A stretch of 64,000 nt of DNA, taken from NCBI RefSeq assembly GCF_023276355.1, contig NZ_JALLPL010000002.1, forward strand, positions 124,001 to 188,000. The letters are read 5' to 3'. Origin of the DNA: Haloplanus sp. XH21 (GTDB taxonomy: Archaea; Halobacteriota; Halobacteria; Halobacteriales; Haloferacaceae). A program made the translations under genes and the position numbers. Position 1 is the stretch's first letter. Every line of letters begins with the position of its first letter. The notes under the pieces are model-generated. The model saw nothing but the letters and a program-made list of their open reading frames with translations, had not been told where the DNA came from and did no database searches. This document shows, in pieces, positions 35,968-45,229 of the stretch.

Positions 35968-36494
35968 GTCGAATCGAGTGTTCGATCGAGCTCTGCTCGG
36001 AGTGTGGCTACATCCGTAACGCCGCCGTGCTCCCAGCGTACCGTTCCTGAAGCATCGACAATTGCAAGGTACGGCAGTCCGCCTGCCCCGAGCGCCGACA
36101 TGAGGTCACTCTCGGGATCGAGTCCGACTGTCCAATTGCCGTCGTGGTTTCGCCACCACTCTCTGATGTCGTCCTTCGAGAGCGTTCCACCGACACGCTC
36201 GTTCGTCACGGATACGAACGTGACGCGGTTTGCGTACTCGGGGTAGACGGAACTGAGAGCGTCCATCTGTTCCTTGCAGGGCGCGCACCACGTCGCAAAG
36301 AGATCGATGATAGTGGGTGTCCCAGGGACCGGAATCTGTTTCTGCCCCGCCTCGGAGCCCGAAGCATCGATGGTCTCGACGGTGACGGGAAGACCGGACG
36401 TGTCGCCCACAGGCAAACCGTTCTGCATCGCCCAGACGCTACCGCCGGTCAGACCAATCCCGGCGAGTGCGGTCAGAACCCGACGTCGATTCAT
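35964..36494 (-). CDS. TlpA-type membrane-anchored thioredoxin
   Basis: A 176-residue protein with an N-terminal anchor or Tat-like leader (MNRRRVLTALAGIGLTGG) and a thioredoxin fold with the redox centre FATWCAPCKEQM (about residue 72) and the cis-Pro region GGLPYLAIVD. It overlaps SCO upstream (36491-36494) and CcdA downstream (35964-35967) by four bases each, forming a three-gene operon. It likely receives electrons from CcdA and reduces the SCO protein or its copper site. Confidence 0.88.
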   Translation of the reverse strand: MNRRRVLTALAGIGLTGGSVWAMQNGLPVGDTSGLPVTVETIDASGSEAGQKQIPVPGTPTIIDLFATWCAPCKEQMDALSSVYPEYANRVTFVSVTNERVGGTLSKDDIREWWRNHDGNWTVGLDPESDLMSALGAGGLPYLAIVDASGTVRWEHGGVTDVATLRAELDRTLDST

Positions 36495-37216
36495 GCGTTT
36501 CTGACGTTCTTCAGATCAGCGATGATCTGCTCGGCGTTTGGTGACTTCGTCCGATACGCACGCTCGACGTAGCCGTCGGCGTTGACGAGTAGTGTCATCG
36601 GCGTATGGACGAATTTGTAGTCCCCGTGGTCGTGGTGGTGTCCGTCGCCGCTCTCGGTCTGGTTCTGGCTACTGTCAGTGGATGGGGTCGTTGATTGTTT
36701 CTGGAACGCCACGCCGAACTGTTCTTGAATGACTTGTTTCGCCCGCTCTTTCGATTGCGGACGGAGGAAGTGCCAGTTTCCGGCGTCCGCATCGACGTTC
36801 ATCTTCTCGGCATACTGACGGAGTCGGTCCGCGGTGTCCCGCGCCGGGTCGAACGTAAGGGGGAAGAATTCGACCTGCTCACCGTAGCCGTTATTGAGCG
36901 CGTGTGTCTGGACGTTCCGCATCGTCGAAGTCAACACGGGGCACACGGTCGGACAGTAGGTATAGATAAACGTTAGCAGGCGGGGTTTCTCGACCGTCCG
37001 AATGCCCACCTGACGATTTTCTAACGGAGCGGGAACCGTTACGTCGGGGATTTGTTCGCCCCAGGCGGGATAGGGGACGTCGGAACTCGAGAACTGTCGG
37101 TCCGGCTCCGCAAGAACGACATTCGGGTTCGAGTCAGTAACTCCGAGACAACCTGCTGTACCAACGACACCAAGCGCTGTGAGCCCTTGGAGATAGTTCC
37201 GTCGCTGCATACTCAT
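36491..37216 (-). CDS. SCO family copper chaperone
   Basis: A SCO1/SenC-type protein of about 241 residues (ATG 37216 or 37210). It begins with a lipoprotein/Tat-like leader (RRNYLQGLTALGVVGTAGC), then TYCPTVCPVLTS, the copper-binding CxxxC motif (about residue 98). A His-rich insertion (HHHDHG) lies near residue 200. SCO proteins deliver copper to the CuA site of cytochrome oxidase. First gene of the SCO-TlpA-CcdA operon; divergent from the peroxidase gene at 37366, so the two share a promoter region. Confidence 0.88.
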   Translation of the reverse strand: MSMQRRNYLQGLTALGVVGTAGCLGVTDSNPNVVLAEPDRQFSSSDVPYPAWGEQIPDVTVPAPLENRQVGIRTVEKPRLLTFIYTYCPTVCPVLTSTMRNVQTHALNNGYGEQVEFFPLTFDPARDTADRLRQYAEKMNVDADAGNWHFLRPQSKERAKQVIQEQFGVAFQKQSTTPSTDSSQNQTESGDGHHHDHGDYKFVHTPMTLLVNADGYVERAYRTKSPNAEQIIADLKNVRNA

Positions 37217-37365
37217 TTGTGACGCTATCCGTTCTGGGTCTGAAAGCCGTGTGGTTGGGTTCTCGAATCCGGCAGTGCAGTGGGAAGCAACTACCGCTCG
37301 TAGAGATGGCCGATTCGAGAACCCTACCAGAACCGCTTTTCGACGGAGACACAAACCGACGCGTA

Positions 37366-38670
37366 ATGCCCGAGGATAGAGGTATCCCACGCCGGGATTT
37401 CCTGAAAGCAGCCGTCGCCATCGGTGGCACAGCGGCGTTCAGTGCATGTCTTGGCCGCGAAGAGGTCGACGTGCCGACCGGACCCGACGACCTATCATCG
37501 TATCCGCGGCGACAGCACGCCTGGAACGAGGTTCTTCCGACCGATGATCACGGTAACGTTATCGCACCCCACCACCGCGTCCTTCTGTTCCTGAACCTCC
37601 GAGAGAGCGGTCCCCCGAACGCGACCGACCGAAACGCGGTCGAGACGGCACTCCAAGGTATCGAACACGCCTACGAACGGAGTGGAGACGGACTGCTCGT
37701 GACGATGAGCTACTCGCCCGCGTATTTCGACCGGTTCGATTCGTCGCTTCCGGAGAGCGTCGACCTTCCTGATCCTGAGGCGCTGGCTCCGTTCGAGGAC
37801 CCCGAACTGGACACCCCGGACGCAGTTGTCCACTTGGCGAGCAACCACGCGCAGGTCGTCCTCGGGGCCGAGGAGGCGCTCAAAGGGACCAAGGAGACCC
37901 TCAACGGTGTCGACCAACCGGACGCAGCGTTGACTGACGTCTTCGAGGTGGGCGACCGCCGGACTGGCTTTGTCGGCGATGGATTACCCGCAGAGAACGC
38001 CGATATCGAGGGGGTTCCCTCGGACAAGGTCCCCGAGGATGCTCCGCTGTTCATGGGATTCAAATCGGGCTTCACGAAGAACCAGGCCAGCGAAGACCGC
38101 GTGACGATCCAGTCTGGACCGTACGCCGACGGGACGACCCAACACATCTCGAAACTCCGGCTGAACCTCGGTCAGTGGTACAATCAGGACGATCGGTGGC
38201 AGCGTGAAGCGAAGATGTTCTGCCCGTATCACGCCGAGAACGACGTCATCGAGGGGGCTGGCGACAACCTGGGTGATTCGAGCAAGATTGATGAGTGTGC
38301 CCCTGCGGACGAGACAGCTCGGGAGATGGGTGTCGTCGGCCACTCACAGAAATCCTTCAGCGCTCGCGAAGACGATTCACCGATCATCCTCAGGCGCGAT
38401 TTCGATTCGACCGACGATGGGCACGCTGGCCTTCACTTCCTCGCGATTCAACGCGAAATCAGCGACTTCGTCAAGACTCGCGAAGCGATGAACGGCACCG
38501 AAATCGCCGAACAGTCGGCCGTCGGGCAGCGCAACAACAACGGTATCCTCCAGTACATCCGAACCCAGCATCGCGGGAACTACCTCGTTCCGCCACGACC
38601 CTTGCGGGCACTTCCACCCGCAAGGCCCACGACTGACTCCACCCAGGAGGTGGCTAATGCGTCGTCGTGA
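37366..38670 (+). CDS. Tat-exported Dyp-type peroxidase-like protein (DUF7405-like)
   Basis: A 434-residue protein from ATG 37366. A Tat signal (IPRRDFLKAAVAIGG) with a lipobox-like SACLG is followed by a domain resembling Dyp-type peroxidases/deferrochelatases: LLFLNLRESGPPNATDRN, GLLVTMSYSPAYFDRF, LFMGFKSGFTKNQASED and GLHFLAIQREISDFVKTREAMNG. Such secreted heme proteins are linked to iron release or oxidative protection. An ATG at 37306 is possible, but the Tat motif starts right after 37366. Its end overlaps the next gene by 14 bases. Confidence 0.8.
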   Translation: MPEDRGIPRRDFLKAAVAIGGTAAFSACLGREEVDVPTGPDDLSSYPRRQHAWNEVLPTDDHGNVIAPHHRVLLFLNLRESGPPNATDRNAVETALQGIEHAYERSGDGLLVTMSYSPAYFDRFDSSLPESVDLPDPEALAPFEDPELDTPDAVVHLASNHAQVVLGAEEALKGTKETLNGVDQPDAALTDVFEVGDRRTGFVGDGLPAENADIEGVPSDKVPEDAPLFMGFKSGFTKNQASEDRVTIQSGPYADGTTQHISKLRLNLGQWYNQDDRWQREAKMFCPYHAENDVIEGAGDNLGDSSKIDECAPADETAREMGVVGHSQKSFSAREDDSPIILRRDFDSTDDGHAGLHFLAIQREISDFVKTREAMNGTEIAEQSAVGQRNNNGILQYIRTQHRGNYLVPPRPLRALPPARPTTDSTQEVANASS

Positions 38671-39718
38671 ACTCCTCGGCGTTGTCGGAACTGCGACTGT
38701 CGGCAGCCTCGCAGGGTGTACTGGCCTGTTCGAGACACGGTCTGTGAGGGCACCGCCACTGCCGGAGAATCGGCCGAATGCGGTGTACATGCCGACCCAT
38801 ATCGAGGGGATGGAGATGGCCGGGATGCAGTCAAATGGCAGCTACAAGTGCGCGCTGACCTACACGTATCCGCATCGGTTCTGGCTCGTGACGGGCAGTC
38901 GTCGGAAGAAAGTCGACATCAAGTCAAATGACTCGGTTCACCTGATGCCGGTCGTCTGGGAGACTGAGACGGGAATCGTCCCGCCGGACATCAATCCACA
39001 GGTCCAGATCACACAAGACGGTGAGAGCGTCGCCCAGCTCGCCCCTTGGCCGATGCTCTCCCAGCCGATGGGCTTTCACTTCGGTGATAACGTTCAACTT
39101 GGCGGTAACGGAACGTACCAGGTCGAGGTGAGTATCGGCTCCCCATCGACGCGGCGGACAGGATCCCTCGAGAACAATCAGGGACAGGCCACATTCTCGT
39201 TCGAGTTCGACTTCCAGCAGTCGGCACTTGAGGAGATCATGTATCGAGATATTCCATCGGACACGGAGGGAACGAAGGGTGCCGTCGACCCGATGGGAAT
39301 GGAGATGATGCCAAGTACGCAAGTGCCAACAGAGACCGACCTGCCGGGAACCGTCCGTGGGTCAGCAACGAGTGGTGATGCGAAATTCGTCGTCACGACC
39401 CTGACCGACGCCACCCCGTTCGGCGGGAGCGAAGATGAACGCTACCTCGCTATCTCTCCCCGAACACCCTACAACCGCTATATGCTGCCGCTGATGTCCC
39501 TGTCTGGGACATTGAACCGAGGCGACGACGCCGTCTATGACGACATCCTCCAGTCGACAATCGATCCGGAGCTGGGATACCACTACGGTGCGGTGGTCGA
39601 CAGTGTCGAATCAGGCGACGAACTGACGATTACCGTCGACTCACCACCACAGACCGCTCGTCACGAAGGCTACGAAACCGCGTTCTTCGAGATGGACGAG
39701 ATGACGGTATCACTCTAA
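38657..39718 (+). CDS. Iron-transport-related lipoprotein (P19/DUF7350-like)
   Basis: A 353-residue lipoprotein: MRRRELLGVVGTATVGSLAGC gives a twin-Arg leader with a lipobox Cys. The first domain has YMPTHIEGMEMAGM and LMPVVWETETG, with many Met and His residues as in the P19/Tp34 high-affinity iron-binding family; the second repeats the theme (LAISPRTPYNRYMLPLM, DPELGYHYGAVVD). It overlaps the peroxidase gene by 14 bases, so the two are co-translated; an EfeB/EfeO-like iron acquisition pair is a reasonable parallel. Confidence 0.78.
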   Translation: MRRRELLGVVGTATVGSLAGCTGLFETRSVRAPPLPENRPNAVYMPTHIEGMEMAGMQSNGSYKCALTYTYPHRFWLVTGSRRKKVDIKSNDSVHLMPVVWETETGIVPPDINPQVQITQDGESVAQLAPWPMLSQPMGFHFGDNVQLGGNGTYQVEVSIGSPSTRRTGSLENNQGQATFSFEFDFQQSALEEIMYRDIPSDTEGTKGAVDPMGMEMMPSTQVPTETDLPGTVRGSATSGDAKFVVTTLTDATPFGGSEDERYLAISPRTPYNRYMLPLMSLSGTLNRGDDAVYDDILQSTIDPELGYHYGAVVDSVESGDELTITVDSPPQTARHEGYETAFFEMDEMTVSL

Positions 39719-39720
39719 CC

Positions 39721-40281
39721 ATGACTCACTCGATCTCGATACGATCTGTGAGGACATTACCTGGAGCGGACCGGCTCAAGTACTACCATCTCTCCGGTAG
39801 CGTACTGATCGGCACCTACGTCCTGATGTTACTGGGAGCGTACACGAGTGCGATCGGTGCGGGGCTGTCGTGTCCGGATTGGCCGACGTGTTACGGGACT
39901 GTCGTTCCGTTCCTACACCCCGAGATCATCAATAGCTCTCCGTACACGGCGCTACAGATCTTCGCAGAGTGGGCGCATCGAGGCGTGGCGATGGTTGTCG
40001 GGTTGGGTATTCTTACGACTGCGGGTGCGGCGTATCGGCTCCAGAAACAACCGCTCGTGCGACGGGCCGCTGCTGTTGCCCTCTTGCTGCTGCCGGTTCA
40101 GGTCGTACTGGGTGGACTCACCGTTACCGCGAATCTACAACCGCTGATTGTGACCAGTCACCTCGGTACCGCGATCGTGATCCTGCTGATGCTCTGTACG
40201 ACAACAGTTATCGATTATGTAACTCATCGATTGGGGATCGATGCGTCACGTGGAAAGCGCTCGCTCACAAAAGGGGACTAA
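39721..40281 (+). CDS. Half-size CtaA/COX15-like heme A synthase homologue
   Basis: A 186-residue protein with four membrane helices. GAYTSAIGAGLSCPDWPTCYG is the conserved loop of CtaA/COX15, followed by AEWAHRGVAMVVG with the heme-ligand His and ILLMLC near the end with the second His (TSHLGTA). Bacterial enzymes have eight helices; this is the half-size archaeal form, which may work as a dimer. It starts two bases after the lipoprotein gene and probably belongs to the same operon. Role: heme O to heme A conversion for the terminal oxidase. Confidence 0.82.
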   Translation: MTHSISIRSVRTLPGADRLKYYHLSGSVLIGTYVLMLLGAYTSAIGAGLSCPDWPTCYGTVVPFLHPEIINSSPYTALQIFAEWAHRGVAMVVGLGILTTAGAAYRLQKQPLVRRAAAVALLLLPVQVVLGGLTVTANLQPLIVTSHLGTAIVILLMLCTTTVIDYVTHRLGIDASRGKRSLTKGD

Positions 40282-40389
40282 TGGCCCGGGCCAGCAGGCA
40301 GAGCGCGGGCATACGGATGCACATTCACAGCCTCGAGGGGTCTCTCGTCTGCTATCAGTTCTCGAAGAGTTGGGTCTCTGACTCTCTCA

Positions 40390-42024
40390 GTGCCACGCAT
40401 GAGTGACTCCGGTGAGACACACCTCGATGACCGTCCTCGAATGCGGTATCTGTGCGAAGCTTATCAACTTGGAATCGCTATCCGAGAGGATCTCCAACAT
40501 ACCGATCTCGTCACGGCGTTCGAGAATCTAGAGCAGACGATTGATTCGATTGAAGATGGGTATCCAGCGTGGCATCCTGCACCACTTTCCTTTCGCGCGA
40601 TGGTCCTCGCGTTCATGTTCATGGAGATTACGGGTGAGTCGTACGCCGCCTTCACGCGACGACTGAAACAGCAACCGGAAGTGGGCACTATCCTTGGCTT
40701 CAGCCGAGTGCCTGATGAATCGGCGTTCTCGCGTGCGTGGCGGAATCGATTCGATGAGGCTGTCCAGGAGTACGTGCAGACCGCCGCACACTTCGTCGTC
40801 AAAGAGGTCCACGATTTCGAGATACCTGCGCCGGAGGTTCGCCCCAAGGCAGAGATCGTCGAGGAATCTCCAGTAGAGGAGAACGCATCAGAGGATGAAT
40901 CGTTCTCGCAGGATGAGATCGTTCAGACGACACGTCTCGCGCGTGATCACGCCTTCGGCTACTTCGAGTCAGACCGGGCCGCGAACGCCTCCTACGAGGA
41001 CACGCGGTTCTTCGAGTTGCAGACGTTCATGGGGATGGTCGGTTGTGGGACTGCGCAGGGAGCCGCTCGCTTCCAGTTCCGGCATGGAGACGACTACGGT
41101 CCACACGGCGATACCCATCTGCGAGCGGTCAAACAGTTCGCACCGGACGAGCTCATCGACGGCTTCACCGATGTGACCGAGCGGCTCTGCTCTGTTATCG
41201 GGTCGGAAGCCTCGTTCCGGCGGCCAGTGACGGCCGCCATCGACATCACTACGATTCCTTACTACGGGGACACCGACGAGATGCCGATGGTCAGCGGGAC
41301 GAAAGACCGCGACGGCCGGGCGTTCAAGTTCGCCACGCTGTCGATCATCGGGCGGAATATCCCGCTCGTACTCGCGGTCGAGCCCGTCCGCGAGAGTTCC
41401 CCCTGGGATGACAACCCACCGAATCAGATTCACCGTGTGGTTCGACGGCTGGTCGAACAAGCTAAAAAACACGTTCCCATCGAGACAGTGTTGTGCGACC
41501 GCGAATTCGACTCGATGCGGGTGTTCCAGACGCTCCAGAACCACGATGTCAACTACCTCATCCCGAAACGAATCACCAGCACCGAGCGGGAGGCTATCGC
41601 CCAGATGGACGCGGATGGGCAGGAGGTTGCGGTCGAGACCGCTTCCGTGAATGTTGAGTCGGGCTCGCACGAACTGCGGTTTCTCTACGTTCCGCCCACG
41701 AGCGGTGAGGGGACCGCCGTGTTCGCGACGAATCTCCGAGTCGGGCCGGAAGAGGCCGAGTCGTTCTGTCGGCGGTATAGCCGCCGCTGGCAGATCGAAA
41801 ACGAGTACAAGAGCATCAAACACGATTTCCTCGCGAATACCTCGTCGAAAGACTACCGCGTCAGGCTGTTCTACTTCGTCTTCGCCGTGTTGCTGTACAA
41901 CATCTGGCGGCTGACTGATTTCCTGCTGAAGGCTGGCGTTGACGGCGAGATAGACTACGAGCCCGTGTTGACCGCTGGAGAGTGTGTCGAGCTCGTCGCC
42001 TCGGCGCTGATACCACCCGACTGA
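40390..42024 (+). CDS. DDE transposase of an IS4/ISH-type insertion sequence
   Basis: A 544-residue transposase (GTG 40390 or ATG 40399). The catalytic core shows AIDITTIPYYG (first Asp), VLCDREFDSMRV (second Asp) and a C-terminal YSRRWQIENEYKSIKHDF, the YREK-like motif with the Glu, as in IS4-related haloarchaeal elements. The N-terminal third is an additional helical domain. It looks intact. I could not identify convincing terminal inverted repeats or a target duplication on either side, so the ends of the element are undefined. Confidence 0.8.
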   Translation: MPRMSDSGETHLDDRPRMRYLCEAYQLGIAIREDLQHTDLVTAFENLEQTIDSIEDGYPAWHPAPLSFRAMVLAFMFMEITGESYAAFTRRLKQQPEVGTILGFSRVPDESAFSRAWRNRFDEAVQEYVQTAAHFVVKEVHDFEIPAPEVRPKAEIVEESPVEENASEDESFSQDEIVQTTRLARDHAFGYFESDRAANASYEDTRFFELQTFMGMVGCGTAQGAARFQFRHGDDYGPHGDTHLRAVKQFAPDELIDGFTDVTERLCSVIGSEASFRRPVTAAIDITTIPYYGDTDEMPMVSGTKDRDGRAFKFATLSIIGRNIPLVLAVEPVRESSPWDDNPPNQIHRVVRRLVEQAKKHVPIETVLCDREFDSMRVFQTLQNHDVNYLIPKRITSTEREAIAQMDADGQEVAVETASVNVESGSHELRFLYVPPTSGEGTAVFATNLRVGPEEAESFCRRYSRRWQIENEYKSIKHDFLANTSSKDYRVRLFYFVFAVLLYNIWRLTDFLLKAGVDGEIDYEPVLTAGECVELVASALIPPD

Positions 42025-42390
42025 ACGCTCGTACAATAGAACGCCCGCCGTGGCTGAGTGGAAACGCTGTCCAGCATCGCCGATTTCCGCGCAATTGTTG
42101 ATGCGCGCTCGGGAGTGGAGTCCAATCAGTACTGACCCCGGCCACTAACCACGCGAAATTGTACCGAGTGGTCGGCGATTCAACCCGAAACTAGCCCATC
42201 CTCCGAAACTGTGAACTTCCGGCACCCGAGACTCTGTATAGCCATATGCAATTTATAAATCAGAATATCGTCGTTATGGCCTGTCTATCCTTCGATATAG
42301 GGGGAATTCAAGAATACAGACTCACTGTGTATTATCCCAGTTGTACACAGTGGATTTACGTGGGTCGCCGCCGTCGGTCGAGCACGAACC
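42025..42390. other. Intergenic stretch between transposase and integrase
   Basis: About 365 bases without a supportable gene. The 3' end of the insertion sequence and the promoter of the recombinase must lie here. I see no S, L or T element in it. Confidence 0.45.
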
Positions 42391-43515
42391 ATGGAACCCG
42401 ACGAGGGAGACGCTACACCCGGGGGAACACCGGTCGAGACGGCCATCCAGCAGTACCTCGACAGCGTCGAGGCTGGTAACTCCAGAAAGAACTTCGCGTC
42501 GACCCTCGCGACGTGGCGAACCTGGCTGCGCGAGGAGCGCGGTGTGACGGACCTCGAGGACCTGGACGTCCTCGACTGCCGCCGATACGCGCGTCATCTC
42601 AAAAAGCAGGCCCGCGACGGCGATTTGAAAGCGAGTACCGCGACCACCTACTACGCGTACGTCCGCGCGTTCCTCACGTTCTGCGTGGCCGACGAGCTCC
42701 TCGATACGAACCCGGCCAAAGCGAAGCGTGCCACCGACGAGCTCCCCGAGGATCTCGGTGACGCCGACCGGCAGTTCTGGCGGGAAAAGGAGCGGCGGGC
42801 GATCATGCGCTACGTCGACGAACGTGTCGACCACGCCCTTGACGAGGAAGCGGACGTGAGTCGTAATCGGGCCTTTCGCGACCGAGCGATCGTCTATCTC
42901 CTGGGGCTCTCGGGCGTTCGCGGCGCGGAGGTGTTCGCTGAACCCTCCGACGACAAGCGGAACGGCATCACCTGGGGAGACGTCCAACTCGGCGCCGGCG
43001 CCGTCCGCGTCCTCGGGAAGTCACGAGCGTACGAGTACGCACAGCTTCCCGAGCGGGCCGCCACGGCTTTAGAGCGGTACAGGACTGTCCTCGATCCACC
43101 GACCGACGAGTGGCCGGTCTTTCCCAGCGGGCACGCTCCGTCGAAATATCGCGCCGTTCGCGAGCAGCTGGCCCACGAGGGAATGTCGGACGACGAGATC
43201 GAGACCATCCTCGACGACAGTGATATCGACACAGTGCTCCGAGAACATGAGGTCGTCCCACCAGCGCTCTCGACGAACGGTGCTCGCAACCTGATGAAGC
43301 GGCTGTGTGATGACGCTGACCTCGACGTCGACGGTGACTACCTGAAGCCACACGGTGCCCGTCGAGGGCTTGGTCACGAGCTCTACGCGAGCGGCCACGC
43401 CGAACTTGCCCAATCAGCACTCCGACACGCGAGCATCGAGACGACCCACGAGTCGTACTCCGACATCCAAGCAGCTGAAACCGCGAAGCAAGTCGACGAT
43501 CTCCTCAAGGACTGA
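42391..43515 (+). CDS. Tyrosine recombinase (phage integrase/Xer superfamily)
   Basis: A 374-residue recombinase. Residues about 15-110 form the SAM-like N-terminal DNA-binding domain (VETAIQQYLDSVEAG...YVRAFLTFC). The catalytic residues are visible in order: Arg in LLGLSGVRGAEVF, His and Arg in KPHGARRGLG, His in ALRHASIETT and the nucleophile Tyr in THESYSDI. An S element begins one base after its stop codon, and other S elements bracket cassettes in both blocks, so this is the prime candidate to act on S elements; that link is inference. Confidence 0.9.
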   Translation: MEPDEGDATPGGTPVETAIQQYLDSVEAGNSRKNFASTLATWRTWLREERGVTDLEDLDVLDCRRYARHLKKQARDGDLKASTATTYYAYVRAFLTFCVADELLDTNPAKAKRATDELPEDLGDADRQFWREKERRAIMRYVDERVDHALDEEADVSRNRAFRDRAIVYLLGLSGVRGAEVFAEPSDDKRNGITWGDVQLGAGAVRVLGKSRAYEYAQLPERAATALERYRTVLDPPTDEWPVFPSGHAPSKYRAVREQLAHEGMSDDEIETILDDSDIDTVLREHEVVPPALSTNGARNLMKRLCDDADLDVDGDYLKPHGARRGLGHELYASGHAELAQSALRHASIETTHESYSDIQAAETAKQVDDLLKD

Positions 43516-43516
43516 A

Positions 43517-43557
43517 TTAACCAACACTATTCCAATTGTATGGAGACTGTTGGTTAA
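43517..43557. repeat. S element 5
   Basis: TTAACCAACA at 43517-43526 and TGTTGGTTAA at 43548-43557, 41 bases overall, one base after the recombinase stop codon. Confidence 0.85.
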
Positions 43558-43585
43558 AGCAGAGGGGAACTCCTCTGACCATGTA

Positions 43586-43603
43586 TTAATCCTAATATTA
43601 AGG
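43586..43603 (+). repeat. T element 1
   Basis: TTAATCCTAATATTAAGG; member of a small family with copies at 44380 and 46027. The remainder of 43558-43830 shows no gene. Confidence 0.6.
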
Positions 43604-43830
43604 TTAATTCTAGAAGAAACCGGTCAGCTGTAGTGTCTCAGCTATCATTGGTTACGGATGGAAGCGTGAGAACTCCCAAGCTTTGTTGAACACTTGAGGT
43701 CTGAAAAGTTGCCGGAGTCGTGCTGAACGTAGATCGCTATCGGGTACGAAGGCGGGACGATGTGCCTGGTGACTATATCGCTAAGTACAGACGAAATATC
43801 TATTTCTCACACCAATGATACTCTGGCAAG

Positions 43831-44181
43831 ATGCCAGGTATGGACCACGGTCTCGAACGAGGTTTCGGGATGATTGTCGAGACCGTCGTTGTTGCCCTCC
43901 TGATTAGTGAACTCGTTCCTTTGCTGGTTGAGCAAGGTATGCTCCCATCAGGTATCTTCTGGTGGGTGATTCCTGTTTCAATTGTGAGTGCGGTGATGAC
44001 TGTAGATGCGTCTCGATACTGGTCGTTCGGATACCTCGCAGGCGTCTGTATCGGAATCTATCTCGCGATCCCAATCTTCCTCGAAGCAGGATTACTGAGT
44101 CCACTTGACATACTGATTTACGGAGGTCTCGCACTTGCGGCAGTTGGCCTCCGAGTCAAGATTCACAGTTCGGGATTCTGA
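43831..44181 (+). CDS. Small polytopic membrane protein
   Basis: A 116-residue protein with four hydrophobic helices (about residues 12-32, 42-58, 66-86, 90-110) and short polar loops. The start MPGMDHGLERGFG is Met/His-rich. No family recognised. It lies between T elements 1 and 2, on its own. Confidence 0.6.
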   Translation: MPGMDHGLERGFGMIVETVVVALLISELVPLLVEQGMLPSGIFWWVIPVSIVSAVMTVDASRYWSFGYLAGVCIGIYLAIPIFLEAGLLSPLDILIYGGLALAAVGLRVKIHSSGF

Positions 44182-44379
44182 CCAGCTGCCTGTCCAGTAG
44201 TTACATAGAACCCGGCTAATTCTTCCCTCGTGATGAATCGGACTGCGCTAATCACTATTCATTCTCTTCTTGCGACAGCCTTGTATTTCGTGGAAAATTT
44301 GTGTTAGTCATTTATGGTATCAACTGAGCCAACCTCAACGCCATACTTGTTTCTATGAGCTACCCAGCAATATTTAATG

Positions 44380-44395
44380 TTAAGATTAGAATTAA
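44380..44395 (-). repeat. T element 2
   Basis: TTAAGATTAGAATTAA, the exact reverse complement of the 16-base core of T element 3 at 46027-46042. Confidence 0.65.
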
Positions 44396-44450
44396 GGTCA
44401 ACACAGCCCATTCATAGTCTCACAGCAAGGCGCCAAGATAGCGGTAGCTT

Positions 44451-44470
44451 AGAGCTACCATGGTAGCTCT
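44451..44470. repeat. 20-base perfect palindrome
   Basis: AGAGCTACCATGGTAGCTCT reads the same on both strands; a further half-site GGTAGCT lies at 44443-44449. It is in the otherwise empty stretch 44182-44637 and looks like a dimer operator, though no promoter is evident. Confidence 0.6.
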
Positions 44471-44637
44471 GAGAGAACATTCATCGGGGAAGACACCATG
44501 AATACACTCAGATGAAAAGGCGCTCGCAGCCATTAACCATCGCTTCCAACAGTCGCAGCGACGGATATGGCGTTCAAAGTACCAGCCAACTTGGAGGCAG
44601 CGAGAAACCGCTCTCCTCGAGATTCTCCTGACGAACC

Positions 44638-45114
44638 CTAGGAAACCTCAGCCTCTTCCATATCCGGTTCGTCGAATTCGAGTGCCTCTCTAACGGCTGC
44701 GGGAAGCGTCGGCCGCGGTGCGTCCTCGTGGCGCTGCACCCGCTCGGATTTTTTCGTCTCTTCGTAGACCGCGCGTGCAACCGGGACGCCCCGCAGGAAG
44801 TTATGCTCGTAGAGGATCTCAACCCCGCGCTCGGTCGGTCCCCAGAACTTTGACGGGAGGTCTCGCGTCGACACGTTGGGTTCGTGCACGTAGACGTCGA
44901 GGATTCCTGCCTCTTTGAGTGTCTCGAGCTGGTCGAGGATGGCTGCCTCGTTCTTCGGAATCATGTAGTCGAGCTCGGCCAACGACGCGAGGTGTGCTGG
45001 ATGACCGAGAACCAACTGCAAGATGAGATGGCGCGTCTCCTGGGAGAGCAGCTCACGCATCCGCTGCTGCTCTGCGAAGGGATCCTCGAACCCTTCCGGG
45101 GCCGTGTCGCTCAT
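44638..45114 (-). CDS. Winged-helix DNA-binding protein, block 2
   Basis: A 158-residue protein from ATG 45114. Residues about 15-95 form a winged helix (MRELLSQETRHLILQLVLGHPAHLASL, then PKNEAAILDQLETLKEAGILDVYV, wing FWGPTERGVEILYEHNFL). It resembles the protein at 17972 in layout and at its end (HEDAPRP). It is divergent from the gene at 45230, as the block 1 copy is from its truncated partner, which indicates a conserved regulator/effector pair. Confidence 0.78.
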   Translation of the reverse strand: MSDTAPEGFEDPFAEQQRMRELLSQETRHLILQLVLGHPAHLASLAELDYMIPKNEAAILDQLETLKEAGILDVYVHEPNVSTRDLPSKFWGPTERGVEILYEHNFLRGVPVARAVYEETKKSERVQRHEDAPRPTLPAAVREALEFDEPDMEEAEVS

Positions 45115-45229
45115 ACTGTAGAGTAGTGGGCTCGACTGCATAACGGTTTGGGTTGAACAAGTCAATAGAATCACCGAAACACTGAGTTAGTTAGAAACGC
45201 CTTTTACTCAGCCAGTATAGTTCCCACTT

